Below are positions 52,780 to 62,046 of a stretch of 64,000 nt of DNA, piece after piece. Position 1 is the first letter of the stretch. Every line of letters begins with the position of its first letter. Position numbers and translations under genes: made by a program. The notes beneath the pieces are model-generated. The model did no database searches, was not told the origin of the DNA, and saw nothing but the letters and a program-made list of their open reading frames with translations. This DNA is from Flagellimonas amphidinii (GTDB lineage Bacteria > Bacteroidota > Bacteroidia > Flavobacteriales > Flavobacteriaceae): the NCBI RefSeq assembly GCF_013090115.1, contig NZ_JABFNN010000030.1, positions 62,001 through 126,000 of the forward strand. The letters run 5' to 3'.

Positions 52780-53640
52780 TTACTTAATGTCCAAAAAGAC
52801 GCCCACTGCATAAGAAGGGTCGGCGTAAATGATACGACCATCCAAAGCAGCTCCATAAGTGGCAGAAATACCCAATTTTGGAGTGATGTAATAGGCAGCT
52901 TCAAAACCTAATCCAACAAATTCTACATTATTGGCAAAAATGCTTCCTTGATTGTTTTGGGCACTCAGAGATCCATTTTGCAAAGATTGGATGATATCCA
53001 GTTTTCCTGCAAGCCACAGGCTATTAAAAAATTGCATGCCAAGTTCAGCACCCACCCGTAGTTCATCCGAAAAATTTTGGGTACGGTTATTAAAACCAAG
53101 ATAGGTTTTCGCATAGGTGGAGTTATTCGCAATCTTGAATGGGATTCCGGCGGCCACTTTCACTAACTGATTGAATTCCCCATCACCAGTCTGGTAGCTT
53201 CCATCGCTTCCACCTGAATCATTTCCGGAGGGAATGCCAAACAACAAAGTTGCCGATACTGCCAACTTTTCTTTCTGGATGATTCCATAGGTCACACCCA
53301 AATCAATATCACCAATGGAATTGACCGCTTCTCCTTCAGTGATCAATTCATTTGTGGTTCTTGAAAAAATGTCGTTTTGATAGCTTCTGGCGAAGAATGG
53401 AATATATCCCACCAAGTTCCATCTATCTGTTACCCCATATTCGGCATAAAGGTTCGCATTGAACTGTCCTCGTGTAGCATTGGGTTCAATTCCGCCAGTG
53501 TCCGTGTAATGTTCATCTGCTTCCAAATACCATGCAGACAATTTGTAATATCCATCCCCGGTTTTTCGGGTCCATTGCCCATATGAAAAATGGCATGTAA
53601 TCAGAATTGCAACTAAAATGAGTTTGTATAGTTTCATCAT
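52780..53640 (-). CDS. Outer-membrane beta-barrel (transporter-like) protein
   Basis: 286 residues with a type I signal peptide (MMKLYKLILVAILITCHFSYG). Aromatic-ended strands fill the rest: DGYYKLSAWYLEADEHYTD, NANLYAEYGVTDRWNLVGYIPFFARSYQND, IGDIDLGVTYGIIQKEK, LWLAGKLDIIQSLQNG and VGLGFEAAYYITPKLGISATYGA. It looks like the transporter/MetA-pathway-type outer-membrane family. The ligand is unknown. It is followed 13 bp upstream-side by the DM13 lipoprotein gene in the same direction, so they are co-transcribed. Confidence 0.8.
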   Translation of the reverse strand: MMKLYKLILVAILITCHFSYGQWTRKTGDGYYKLSAWYLEADEHYTDTGGIEPNATRGQFNANLYAEYGVTDRWNLVGYIPFFARSYQNDIFSRTTNELITEGEAVNSIGDIDLGVTYGIIQKEKLAVSATLLFGIPSGNDSGGSDGSYQTGDGEFNQLVKVAAGIPFKIANNSTYAKTYLGFNNRTQNFSDELRVGAELGMQFFNSLWLAGKLDIIQSLQNGSLSAQNNQGSIFANNVEFVGLGFEAAYYITPKLGISATYGAALDGRIIYADPSYAVGVFLDIK

Positions 53641-53653
53641 GTGTCTTCGTGTT

Positions 53654-54352
53654 TTAATTGATTAGGCCATCACCAACTTTTACGCTGAAGGGCTTGCACC
53701 AATACAACAAGTATTGGTAATCGTTGATTCCGGTGTCTGGAATAGCATAGGAATGTGCGCCATCAAACACGGTCACCGCACCCACCTCCAAGGCTCCATT
53801 AATAGAGTTGGGATTATTGCTGAGATAGAGATACAGCCCTGGAAGACTTGATGAGGCCACATAATTGCTATTAAACGACAACAAAAGGCTTTTTCCGCTG
53901 GTTTCCAAGGCAAATTCCCCTTCCAAATCATAGCTGCTGGTAGAGCGGATGGTTCCGCTTCTATTGGACTCTTGATTGTTTTCCATTTCTTCAGTGGAGA
54001 CTACAATTTCATCTTGGTCGGAGATAGTCTCTCCATCAAAAACCACGGACACACTTATTGTAGCTTGACCTTCCGTAAGGGCAGTAGCTAAACCTTGTTC
54101 ATTAATGGTGATAATGGATTCATTGGAGCTGGACCAACTTACACCGGTGTTCTCTGGTTGGCCAATGGTATTAAAAAAAGTAGCAGAATAAGTGTGGGTA
54201 TCAGAGGTTTGTAGACCGATAATGGGATTGTCTATCCGAACAGCTGGTTCTACAAAATCATCGATATAATCTTTACCGATACACCCTATAAATACTAATG
54301 GAAGAAAGACCCAAACAATAAATTGATAACGAGTGGCAAGGAAATACTTCAT
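53654..54352 (-). CDS. Lipoprotein with Ig-like (BIG2) and DM13 domains
   Basis: 232 residues. The lipoprotein signal ends FLPLVFIGC (Cys24). A bacterial Ig-like domain (about 40-115; GVSWSSSNESIITINEQGLATAL) is followed by a DM13-like domain (about 130-230; LETSGKSLLLSF, PGLYLYLSNNP and the end YLLYWCKPFSVKVGDG). DM13 domains are thought to take part in redox or electron transfer; the Cys in WCKPF is the notable residue. It is first of a pair with the beta-barrel gene, suggesting a shared envelope function. Confidence 0.82.
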   Translation of the reverse strand: MKYFLATRYQFIVWVFLPLVFIGCIGKDYIDDFVEPAVRIDNPIIGLQTSDTHTYSATFFNTIGQPENTGVSWSSSNESIITINEQGLATALTEGQATISVSVVFDGETISDQDEIVVSTEEMENNQESNRSGTIRSTSSYDLEGEFALETSGKSLLLSFNSNYVASSSLPGLYLYLSNNPNSINGALEVGAVTVFDGAHSYAIPDTGINDYQYLLYWCKPFSVKVGDGLIN

Positions 54353-54416
54353 TTTTAATGAATTTTCCCTCCATTAGTTATTGTTCAGAAAAAAACCTTA
54401 CAGATGTCTTAAAAAA

Positions 54417-55742
54417 TTAATGGTCTTTGTAGTTATTGTGCATACTTGTAGAGGCTCTATAAAAGACATCTTGCAGTTCGGTTCTAATGTTCAGTTCATA
54501 TAGATTTCTGTGGTCCCTAAACGGATAAACACGGTTGGAAAGGAAAATAAAGACCAGCTCATTTTCTGGGTCGGCCCAAACAAAAGTTCCTGTAAATCCG
54601 GAGTGGCCAAAACTGCTTTTGCTGGCCAAGGGAGAGGGGTAAGCTTCTTTAATCGCCAAAGTATCATTCCCCAAAAGGGGTTTGTCAAAACCTAATCCTC
54701 TGCGGTTTTCGTTTTCTGGAAATTGTACAGTGGTAAATTCTTTGACGACTTCTTTTGAAATGAGTTGTTTGTTGCCAACTGCTCCGTAATTTTTATAGAA
54801 TAGCATGATTTTGGCCAGGTCATGGGCGGTGCCAAATAAACCGGCGTTTCCAGAAACTCCTCCTTTTAATGCGGCATTTTCATCGTGTACCCAGCCCTGC
54901 ACCAGAGCTTTTCTAAATAGTGTATCTTTTTCGGTAGGGACTATGCTGTTTGGAAAGCCTTTTTTGCTGGGATTGAACCCCAAGGTTGTGCATCCGAGAG
55001 GGTCATAGAAATTTTGTTTCAAATAGGTTTCGTAAGCTGTTTTGGTCAATTGTTCAATCAATTCAGGGTAAATGAGGAAGGATAGTCCTGAATAGCGGTA
55101 TTTTTTTTCATCGGAAACTTTGGAGCGATTGATCATCCGATGCATCTTTCTTTCAAAGTGATTGCTGATGTAGAGATTCGAATAAACCTGTTTATTAAAT
55201 TTTTTGCTCTGTTGATTTCTGATAAATCGCTTTTTGATCTTTTCTTTTTTCATCACTTTTTGTAGAAAAATGATGTACGGAATCAATCCCGCTTGGTGGC
55301 TCAAAATTTGACGCAGTGTCAGCTCTTTTTTGTCTTTTCGGTGACGCCATGGTTTCCAATACGTGCTGAAAGGTTTGTCCAAGTCCAGTTGATGCTCATC
55401 CACCATTTTCATTAAGGCAGGAAGCGGACCTGTGATTTTGGTAACCGATGCCAAATCATATATATCATCTAAGGCAACAGGTTGAATACTGTCATACGTA
55501 TGGTAGCCATAGGCTTTGTGAAAAATTATGGTGTCATTTTTGGCCACCAGCAATTGTGCGCCAGGAAAAGCTTCTTGTTGAATGCCCAATCCCATGATGG
55601 AATCTACCTTTTCGGAAATAAAATTTCCATCCAATTCAAATTCAGCAGGAGAAGCAAAGGGGAGTTTGTTTTGGGGGATAGCCGTTTTACAAAAAGCTGA
55701 AACAGTAATAGCAACTAAAAGTGATTTCTTTCCAAAAACCAT
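54417..55742 (-). CDS. Serine hydrolase of the beta-lactamase/class C fold
   Basis: 441 residues with a signal peptide (MVFGKKSLLVAITVSAFCKTA). The nucleophile motif is SVTK in LASVTKITGPLPALM. YSGL in KKYRYSGLSFLI is the likely Tyr motif, and FGHSGFTGTFVWADPE supplies the HSG box. This is the beta-lactamase family (PF00144) with periplasmic peptidase, esterase or amidase activity, not an antibiotic-resistance gene by sequence. It is the last gene of the heme operon, 3 bp after hemB, and that position is odd for a heme gene. The substrate is unknown. Confidence 0.87.
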   Translation of the reverse strand: MVFGKKSLLVAITVSAFCKTAIPQNKLPFASPAEFELDGNFISEKVDSIMGLGIQQEAFPGAQLLVAKNDTIIFHKAYGYHTYDSIQPVALDDIYDLASVTKITGPLPALMKMVDEHQLDLDKPFSTYWKPWRHRKDKKELTLRQILSHQAGLIPYIIFLQKVMKKEKIKKRFIRNQQSKKFNKQVYSNLYISNHFERKMHRMINRSKVSDEKKYRYSGLSFLIYPELIEQLTKTAYETYLKQNFYDPLGCTTLGFNPSKKGFPNSIVPTEKDTLFRKALVQGWVHDENAALKGGVSGNAGLFGTAHDLAKIMLFYKNYGAVGNKQLISKEVVKEFTTVQFPENENRRGLGFDKPLLGNDTLAIKEAYPSPLASKSSFGHSGFTGTFVWADPENELVFIFLSNRVYPFRDHRNLYELNIRTELQDVFYRASTSMHNNYKDH

Positions 55743-55745
55743 AGG

Positions 55746-56735
55746 CTAGCTCATCATTCTAATAAAATCCTTGGCGAAATAACTTGCAATGATATTGGCT
55801 CCAGCTCTTTTGATGGCAGTCAATTGTTCCAACATCACCGCATCATGGTCCAGCCAACCTTTTTCGGCTGCGGCTTTCAGCATGGCATATTCCCCTGAAA
55901 CTTGATACACAGCAACGGGAACATCCACTTCATTTTTGATTTCCCGAACAATGTCCAAATAGGGGAGTCCTGGTTTTACCATGACAATATCTGCGCCTTC
56001 ATCAATATCCATTTGGGTTTCACGAATGGCCTCAAACCGATTGGCAAAGTCCATCTGGTAAGTTTTTTTGTCCTTGGGAACATTGGCAATATCCACAGGA
56101 GCGGAATCCAGAGCATCTCGGAAAGGGCCGTAGTAAGCACTTGCGTATTTGGCCGAGTAGCTCATAATTCCGGTATTTTGGAATCCTTCATCTTCCAAAG
56201 CTTCGCGAATGGTAAGAATGCGACCATCCATCATATCGCTTGGTGCGACAATATCTGCGCCAGCTTTAGCATGGGAAACGCTCATTTCTGCCAACACTTC
56301 CGCAGTTTCATCATTTAAAATTTGTCCTTCTGCCACTATACCATCGTGCCCATAGGAAGAAAAAGGGTCTAGTGCTACATCGGTCATGACCAACATATCT
56401 GGACAGCTATTTTTTACTGTTTTAATGGCACGTTGCATCAATCCGTCTGGATTTAAGGCTTCAGTTCCTTTGTTATCCTTTAAATCATCAGGAACTTTTA
56501 CGAAAAGCAAAACTGCACAAAAGCCCATCTGCCATAATTCCTTGATTTCTTTGTCCAACTGATCCAGACTCAATCTATAATAGTTGGGCATGGAAGGAAT
56601 TTCTTCCTTGATTCCTTTTCCTTCAACCACAAAAAGTGGCACCAAAAAATCATCTGGGGTAACTATGGTTTCCCGCACCAACCTTCTGATGGATGCGGAG
56701 GCTCTTAGCCTTCTATTTCGGATTAATGGATACAT
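55746..56735 (-). CDS. hemB: Delta-aminolevulinic acid dehydratase (porphobilinogen synthase)
   Basis: 329 residues. It joins two 5-aminolevulinate molecules into porphobilinogen. Catalytic lysines are in MSYSAKYAS and VMVKPGLPYLD. The metal region reads DVALDPFSSYGHDG, with Ala and Asp where zinc enzymes have cysteines, so it is the magnesium/potassium-type site. It is followed 3 bp later by the serine hydrolase gene and preceded by phzF at a 4-bp gap. Confidence 0.96.
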   Translation of the reverse strand: MYPLIRNRRLRASASIRRLVRETIVTPDDFLVPLFVVEGKGIKEEIPSMPNYYRLSLDQLDKEIKELWQMGFCAVLLFVKVPDDLKDNKGTEALNPDGLMQRAIKTVKNSCPDMLVMTDVALDPFSSYGHDGIVAEGQILNDETAEVLAEMSVSHAKAGADIVAPSDMMDGRILTIREALEDEGFQNTGIMSYSAKYASAYYGPFRDALDSAPVDIANVPKDKKTYQMDFANRFEAIRETQMDIDEGADIVMVKPGLPYLDIVREIKNEVDVPVAVYQVSGEYAMLKAAAEKGWLDHDAVMLEQLTAIKRAGANIIASYFAKDFIRMMS

Positions 56736-56739
56736 GTCT

Positions 56740-57528
56740 TTATATTTCTATTTGACCAATGAGATAGGGAACTGCTTTTCCTGAGATTTTAACACGATCT
56801 CCTAAATGTTCGCAGACCAAATCACCACCTCTTTTGGAAAGTTGTTTGGCAGTCATTTTGGTTTTGTTCAATGCCTTGGACCAATAGGGGGACAACGATG
56901 TATGTGCTGAACCGGTAACAGGGTCTTCTGGGATGCCACATTTTGGAGCAAAGAAACGCGAAACAAAATCCACATCATCTCCTGGAGCGGTCACGATAAC
57001 TCCTCTGCAATCGATTTGGTCCAATAGTAAAAAATTGGGATTGATGGCCTCAACCTCTTGTTGCGAATTATAAATGAGAACGTAATCTGTTTTTCCTTTA
57101 AGGGTTTTTATGGGAGTAAGTCCAATTGCTGTGTCTATTTCTTGAATATTTCGTATGGCAACAATCTCATCCGTTGGAAAATCCATGGTCATCCATCCAT
57201 TGGATGCTTTTTCAACAAGCAGTTCTCCACTTCGGGGAGAATAAAAGTGAATGGTCTTGTCCATTACACCATGATAATTGAAAAGCATATAAGCTGAAGC
57301 CAGTGTGGCGTGTCCGCAAAGGTCAACCTCAACTTCCGGAGTGAACCAGCGCAACTCAAAAGTGCTGTTCTTTTGAACAATGAAAGCAGTTTCTGCTAGA
57401 TTATTTTCTTGCGCGATTTGTTGCATTAGACCATTTTCCAGCCAATCATCCAGCATACAAACAGCTGCTGGGTTGCCCCCAAAAACATGGTCGGTAAATG
57501 CGTCAATTTGGTATATGGTGAGTTTCAT
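56740..57528 (-). CDS. PhzF-family isomerase/epimerase-like protein
   Basis: 262 residues. Two similar halves of the diaminopimelate epimerase-like fold are visible: YQIDAFTDHVFGGNPAAVCMLDDWL, ENNLAETAFIV with the probable catalytic Glu, and the second half RFFAPKCGIPEDPVTGSAHTSLSPYW. PhzF family members isomerise small acids. Its location between hemF and hemB does not show its substrate. It is 16 bp after hemF and 4 bp before hemB, within the operon. Confidence 0.9.
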   Translation of the reverse strand: MKLTIYQIDAFTDHVFGGNPAAVCMLDDWLENGLMQQIAQENNLAETAFIVQKNSTFELRWFTPEVEVDLCGHATLASAYMLFNYHGVMDKTIHFYSPRSGELLVEKASNGWMTMDFPTDEIVAIRNIQEIDTAIGLTPIKTLKGKTDYVLIYNSQQEVEAINPNFLLLDQIDCRGVIVTAPGDDVDFVSRFFAPKCGIPEDPVTGSAHTSLSPYWSKALNKTKMTAKQLSKRGGDLVCEHLGDRVKISGKAVPYLIGQIEI

Positions 57529-57544
57529 GCTGTAAAGCTAGTGA

Positions 57545-58447
57545 TTATACCCATTCCTTGGGTTTTTCCAATACTTGTATTAGCTTTTCCTCTTCACTGC
57601 CTTTTTCAGGATGGTGATCGTATTGCCATTGTACATGTGGAGGAAGGCTCATCAAAATACTTTCAATTCTGCCATTGGTCCGCAGCCCGAACAAGGTTCC
57701 TTTATCATGCACCAAGTTGAATTCCACATAACGACCGCGTCTAATTTCTTGCCAATCCCTTTGTTTTTGGGTATAAGGCTGTTCTTTTCTTTTGAGGACG
57801 ATTGGTATATAAGCTTTCAGGAAACTATCCCCCACTTCGGCTACAAAGTTGTACCAATCTTGCATTTGCATGGTTTCTGTTGCTTTGCAATAGTCAAAAA
57901 ATAACCCACCAACACCTCTGGCTTCATTCCTGTGAGCATTCCAGAAGTATTCGTCACATTTCTTCTTATAGGTATTATAAAATTCAGGTTGATGTGCATC
58001 GCAACTATTTTTGCAGACTGTGTGAAAGTGCTTTGCATCTTCTTCAAACAAATAGTAAGGAGTAAGGTCTTGTCCACCACCAAACCACTGATCTACAATA
58101 TTTCCTTCCTTATCATACATTTCAAAATAACGCCAATTGGCATGAACTGTCGGCACCATTGGATTTTTTGGATGCAATACCAAACTAAGACCGCAGGCAA
58201 AGAAATCCGCATCATCGACCTCGAAATATTGTTGCATTGTTTTAGGAAGTTCTCCATGAACAGCCGAAATATTTACCCCTCCTTTTTCAAAAACGGCCCC
58301 GTTTTCAATAACCCGAGTCCTTCCGCCTCCGCCTTCGGCGCGTTTCCAAATATCTTCTTTGAATTTGGCCGTTCCGTCCACTTCTTCCAATTTGGAGGTG
58401 ATGGTATCTTGAAGTTGTTGGATGTAGGTATAAAATTTATTTTTCAT
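57545..58447 (-). CDS. hemF: Oxygen-dependent coproporphyrinogen-III oxidase
   Basis: 300 residues. It oxidatively decarboxylates coproporphyrinogen III to protoporphyrinogen IX using O2. Family signature segments are WKRAEGGGGRTRVIENGAVFEKGGVNISAVHG and YFEMYDKEGNIVDQWFGGGQDLTPYYLFEED, plus ARGVGGLFFDYC and NLVHDKGTLFGLRTNGRIESILMSLPP. Its start overlaps the GNAT stop by 11 bp. The presence of HemF fits an aerobic or microaerobic life. Confidence 0.96.
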   Translation of the reverse strand: MKNKFYTYIQQLQDTITSKLEEVDGTAKFKEDIWKRAEGGGGRTRVIENGAVFEKGGVNISAVHGELPKTMQQYFEVDDADFFACGLSLVLHPKNPMVPTVHANWRYFEMYDKEGNIVDQWFGGGQDLTPYYLFEEDAKHFHTVCKNSCDAHQPEFYNTYKKKCDEYFWNAHRNEARGVGGLFFDYCKATETMQMQDWYNFVAEVGDSFLKAYIPIVLKRKEQPYTQKQRDWQEIRRGRYVEFNLVHDKGTLFGLRTNGRIESILMSLPPHVQWQYDHHPEKGSEEEKLIQVLEKPKEWV

Positions 58448-58967
58448 TTGTCAATATGTATCGTTCCATATCCAAAGGCTTTTCATTTGGGGGATGGTAG
58501 GCTTTAGGTATGGTGTTTTTCCAAGTATAACCACATTTTTCAGCAACGCCAATACTAGCTCTGTTTGTTTTATGAACTACAATTTTTAATATGTTGAGGC
58601 CAAGCTTATGAAATGCAAATTCTGAAACTTGTTCAACACTAGCAGTTGCCCAGCCTTTTCCTTGATATTTTTTGCCCAAGCAATAAGCAATTTCACCTTT
58701 TCCATCATTCCAATCTAAATCTTTAAGAATGACCAGACCTGCAACCAAACTATTTTTTGATTCTTTAATGGCAAATGTAAACTCGGTTTTAGATTTTATT
58801 TCTTCAGATTTTTTAAGAATATATTTTTTTGAATCATATATGCGTAAATTTTGTTCCATTGTTTTGGGGAAGAAACGATTAAAAATATCAACATTGGAAA
58901 CCATCAATAGATTTAAACTTTTCGCATCATTTGGATTTAAATATTCTATTTTGAATCCTTTATCCAT
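58437..58967 (-). CDS. GNAT-family N-acetyltransferase within the heme operon
   Basis: 176 residues of the RimJ/RimL-like GNAT type: KGEIAYCLGKKYQGKGWATASVEQVSEFAFHKLGLNILKIVVHKTNRASIGVAEKCGY. The acetyl-CoA loop QGKGWA is intact. It overlaps hemF by 11 bp and is 3 bp after the DUF6973 gene. Its place in the middle of the heme operon is conserved in some relatives, but the reason is unknown; it may acetylate a ribosomal or other protein N-terminus. Confidence 0.88.
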   Translation of the reverse strand: MDKGFKIEYLNPNDAKSLNLLMVSNVDIFNRFFPKTMEQNLRIYDSKKYILKKSEEIKSKTEFTFAIKESKNSLVAGLVILKDLDWNDGKGEIAYCLGKKYQGKGWATASVEQVSEFAFHKLGLNILKIVVHKTNRASIGVAEKCGYTWKNTIPKAYHPPNEKPLDMERYILTNEK

Positions 58968-58970
58968 ATA

Positions 58971-59462
58971 TTACTCATCAATGATATGAACCAGTCTATT
59001 TTCCAATTTTGTAATGTCTTCTGGAGCTGTTATTTTTTGTGATTGTGTTGTCATTTCCTTGAAAATTTCCAAGACATTGGTTTTTGGTTGCTGAATTGTC
59101 TTCATAAAAATATGACGCCCAACTTTGTTGTTGTGCAAATCCATTAGTTTGTCCAACTCTCTATTGGGAAAGGCATTTTCATGCCAATCTGTTACTTTTT
59201 TTGTCCAGGTCAACACTTTATTTTCATTCCTCCTCACACTAAGGCACTTCTCTGCAATGGCATAATTCCAATAGGCATGTCTAAAAGCATTTGCAGGTCC
59301 GTTTCTAAAATGAAGTCGACCATACAGTTCTGTTGACATTTTGAGACATTCTTTAGTGGCTCTAATGGTGGGGATGATAAATGCCGGATGGCGAAAACCT
59401 AAAAATAAGATTTTCAATAGATTTTTAAAACTTACCCTTCTTAGTACCTCAAATGGGTTCAC
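58971..59462 (-). CDS. DUF6973-like protein in the heme operon
   Basis: 163 residues, GTG start at 59460-59462 that overlaps the hemE stop by one base (TAGTG). Conserved-looking His/Asn/Asp positions are in GPANAFRHAYWNYAIAEKC, TDWHENAFPNR and MDLHNNKVGRHIF, a pattern like the DUF6973 family or metal-dependent helical proteins. No known catalytic motif is certain. It is tightly packed between hemE and a GNAT gene, so it is certainly expressed with them. Confidence 0.75.
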   Translation of the reverse strand: MNPFEVLRRVSFKNLLKILFLGFRHPAFIIPTIRATKECLKMSTELYGRLHFRNGPANAFRHAYWNYAIAEKCLSVRRNENKVLTWTKKVTDWHENAFPNRELDKLMDLHNNKVGRHIFMKTIQQPKTNVLEIFKEMTTQSQKITAPEDITKLENRLVHIIDE

Positions 59463-60484
59463 TACTTGTATTCTTTTACGGCATCAATAAATGCTTTTGC
59501 ATTTTCAATGGGGATATTGGGCAAAATACCATGACCTAAATTCACAATGTATTTGTCCTTGCCAAATTCTCGGATCATCTGCGTAACCATTTTTTTGATT
59601 TCAGATGGGGGAGAAAGTAATCGAGCAGGATCAAAGTTGCCTTGCAAGGTAATATTACCACCAGTCAGGTAGCGTGCATTTTGGGCAGAACACGTCCAGT
59701 CCACCCCAACGGCAGATGCTCCCGACTGTGCCATTTCTTTTAGCGCAAACCAACATCCTTTTCCAAATACGATTACTGGCACCATTTCTTTTAGGGCATC
59801 AATAATTTGCTGGATATAAGGCCAAGAAAATTCCAAATAGTCCTTGGGGGACAACATTCCACCCCAGGAATCAAATATCTGTACCGCGTTTACACCTGCT
59901 TTTACCTTAGCTTTTAAGTAAGCGATTGTGGTATCTGTTATTCTTTGCAATAATTGATGTGCAACTTCAGGTTGCTGAAAACAAAACCCCCTTGCCTTGT
60001 CAAAACTTTTACTGCCTTGACCTTCTACGCAATAGCACAAAATGGTCCAAGGAGAACCTGCAAAACCAATCAATGGAATTTCATCATTCAATTTTTCCTT
60101 GGTCATGGTGATGGCATCCAACACATAGCCCAAAGAATCTTGGATATTGGGAATAATTACCTTCTCTAAATCTTCTTTGGATCGAATAGGATTGGGTAAG
60201 TATGGGCCAAAATTGGGTTTCATCTGAACCTCAATATCCATGGCCTGCGGAATCACCAAAATGTCACTGAACAAAATGGCTGCATCCATTCCATAACGTC
60301 GAATAGGCTGAACAGTAATTTCTGAAGCCAATTCAGGGGTCTGGCAACGGGTGAAGAAATCATATTTTTCTTTGAGCTCCATGAATTCGGGAAGATACCG
60401 ACCGGCTTGTCGCATCATCCAAACTGGGGGGCGGTCAACAGTTTCACCTTTAAGTGCGCGTAGGAACAAATCGTTTTTAATCAT
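59462..60484 (-). CDS. hemE: Uroporphyrinogen decarboxylase
   Basis: 340 residues. It decarboxylates the four acetate side chains of uroporphyrinogen III. The signature [17 protein letters not shown] is near residue 18, with [38 protein letters not shown] and [11 protein letters not shown]. It overlaps hemD by 8 bp and the next gene by 1 bp. Confidence 0.97.
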   Translation of the reverse strand: MIKNDLFLRALKGETVDRPPVWMMRQAGRYLPEFMELKEKYDFFTRCQTPELASEITVQPIRRYGMDAAILFSDILVIPQAMDIEVQMKPNFGPYLPNPIRSKEDLEKVIIPNIQDSLGYVLDAITMTKEKLNDEIPLIGFAGSPWTILCYCVEGQGSKSFDKARGFCFQQPEVAHQLLQRITDTTIAYLKAKVKAGVNAVQIFDSWGGMLSPKDYLEFSWPYIQQIIDALKEMVPVIVFGKGCWFALKEMAQSGASAVGVDWTCSAQNARYLTGGNITLQGNFDPARLLSPPSEIKKMVTQMIREFGKDKYIVNLGHGILPNIPIENAKAFIDAVKEYK

Positions 60485-61142
60485 GTTGTTTGAAATATTT
60501 TATGGCTTGAACCAAGACATTTTCCACAGTAGGTCTATTGGCCGTAATGATGTTGTTGGTATGTTTTTTTGCTTCAGAAGCAGTTGTATTTCCAATACAG
60601 AAAACCATGCTTTCTCCCATGGAATTCTCTACAAGAAAACTTTTGATTCCACTAGGGCTATAGAAAAGTATCCCATCAAAAGAGCGATTGAACTTCTTAG
60701 GGTTTAAAATTGTATTGTAAACCTGAACTTCTTTATACCGAATGTTATTTTTTTCTAAGCTTGAAGGTAATTCGTCTCTTCTTTGATTGCCACATAAAAA
60801 CAAAAATGTTTCATTTTGGTGGTTTTTGAAGATGAAATCAGCCAAATCTGTAGCATTTTTGGTAGTTTTTACAACTTTTAGGTTGTTTTCCTCCAAAATC
60901 ATTTTTGTTTTTTCTCCTACACAAAAGCACTGAAAGTTTACATAATCCCATGCTTTAGTTTGTGACAAAAATGCTTTAACCCCATTTTTACTTGTAAAAA
61001 TGTAGTTGCTAAATCCTTGTGGAATGTTCACTTTCAACAATTCAATATGCAATGCATCCTGCTCCACCAGACCCAATCCCGAGTTGAGCAGCAATTCTTT
61101 TTGAGGCAGGCTGAGCAATTTAGTGGAGAGCACTGTTTTCAT
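60477..61142 (-). CDS. hemD: Uroporphyrinogen-III synthase
   Basis: 221 residues. The family is poorly conserved, but typical features are present: [16 protein letters not shown] (about residue 48), [16 protein letters not shown], the middle [32 protein letters not shown] and [15 protein letters not shown]. It closes the tetrapyrrole ring with inversion of ring D. Position between hemC and hemE, overlapping both (23 and 8 bp), confirms the call. Confidence 0.9.
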   Translation of the reverse strand: MKTVLSTKLLSLPQKELLLNSGLGLVEQDALHIELLKVNIPQGFSNYIFTSKNGVKAFLSQTKAWDYVNFQCFCVGEKTKMILEENNLKVVKTTKNATDLADFIFKNHQNETFLFLCGNQRRDELPSSLEKNNIRYKEVQVYNTILNPKKFNRSFDGILFYSPSGIKSFLVENSMGESMVFCIGNTTASEAKKHTNNIITANRPTVENVLVQAIKYFKQHD

Positions 61143-62046
61143 TTCTAATTTCCTTCATTAGTGCATCGCCTCCTTTTTTCAGAATCTCTTCTGCGCAAGC
61201 TTTCCCAAAATCTTTGACTTTAGGCAGGGGAACCGTTTTTTCGATTTCAATTTTTTGCTTCCCATCCAACGAAAACAAAGCACCCGTAAAATAAACCGAT
61301 TGTTCTTTTATTTGGGCTATTGCGCCGATGGGAGCCGTACAGCCACCTTCCAGGGTGCGTAAAAATTCACGTTCAATATTTGTGGCAATCTCAGAACCTT
61401 CATGATTGAGTTTCCCCAAGGCTTCTCTTGATAATTCATCCTCCTCTTTGGCAACAACCATCATGGCGCCTTGCGCTGGAGCCGGAATCATCCAATCTAA
61501 TAACAAAGCATCTTTTGGCATTAATTTGATACGTTGAAGTCCAGCTTGGGCAAAAATGGCTCCCTCCCAATCGTTTTCGATGAGTTTAAGTAGCCGGGTA
61601 TTGACATTGCCACGTAAATCAACTACAGCATGTTCGGGATATTTATGCAACCATTGGGCTTTTCTTCGTAGGCTACCTGTAGCGATGGTGATATTTTCAT
61701 TTGATTCCAGAAAACCCAATCCTTTATGCACCAAAATATCATGGGCAACAGCACGTTCCAAAACAGCAACTTGCACAATGCCTTTGGGCAACTGCGTTGG
61801 CACATCCTTCATGGAATGAACAGCAATATCTATTTGACCTTTTAGTAGCGCAACATCCAACGTCTTGGTAAAAATTCCAGTAACACCCAATTCATAAAGG
61901 GGTTTGTCCAGAATTTGATCTCCTGTTGATTTAATGGGAACGAGGGACGTATCATACCCCAACTCCTCAAGTTTTTGCTGAACGGTGTTTGCTTGCCATA
62001 GCGCTAATTCACTATCGCGGGTGCCAATTCGTATGATTTTGCTCAT
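61120..62046 (-). CDS. hemC: Porphobilinogen deaminase (hydroxymethylbilane synthase)
   Basis: 308 residues. It links four porphobilinogens on a dipyrromethane cofactor bound to Cys236 in TLEGGCTAPI. Other blocks are IRIGTRDSELALWQA, TKTLDVALLKGQIDIAVHSMKDVPTQLP and GSLRRKAQWL. It overlaps hemA by 4 bp and hemD by 23 bp. Confidence 0.97.
   Translation of the reverse strand: MSKIIRIGTRDSELALWQANTVQQKLEELGYDTSLVPIKSTGDQILDKPLYELGVTGIFTKTLDVALLKGQIDIAVHSMKDVPTQLPKGIVQVAVLERAVAHDILVHKGLGFLESNENITIATGSLRRKAQWLHKYPEHAVVDLRGNVNTRLLKLIENDWEGAIFAQAGLQRIKLMPKDALLLDWMIPAPAQGAMMVVAKEEDELSREALGKLNHEGSEIATNIEREFLRTLEGGCTAPIGAIAQIKEQSVYFTGALFSLDGKQKIEIEKTVPLPKVKDFGKACAEEILKKGGDALMKEIRNENSALH

Noticed and set aside
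54417..55742. Beta-lactam resistance gene
   Set aside because: The fold and SVTK motif are shared with many periplasmic peptidases and esterases; position at the end of a heme operon and sequence give no support for resistance.
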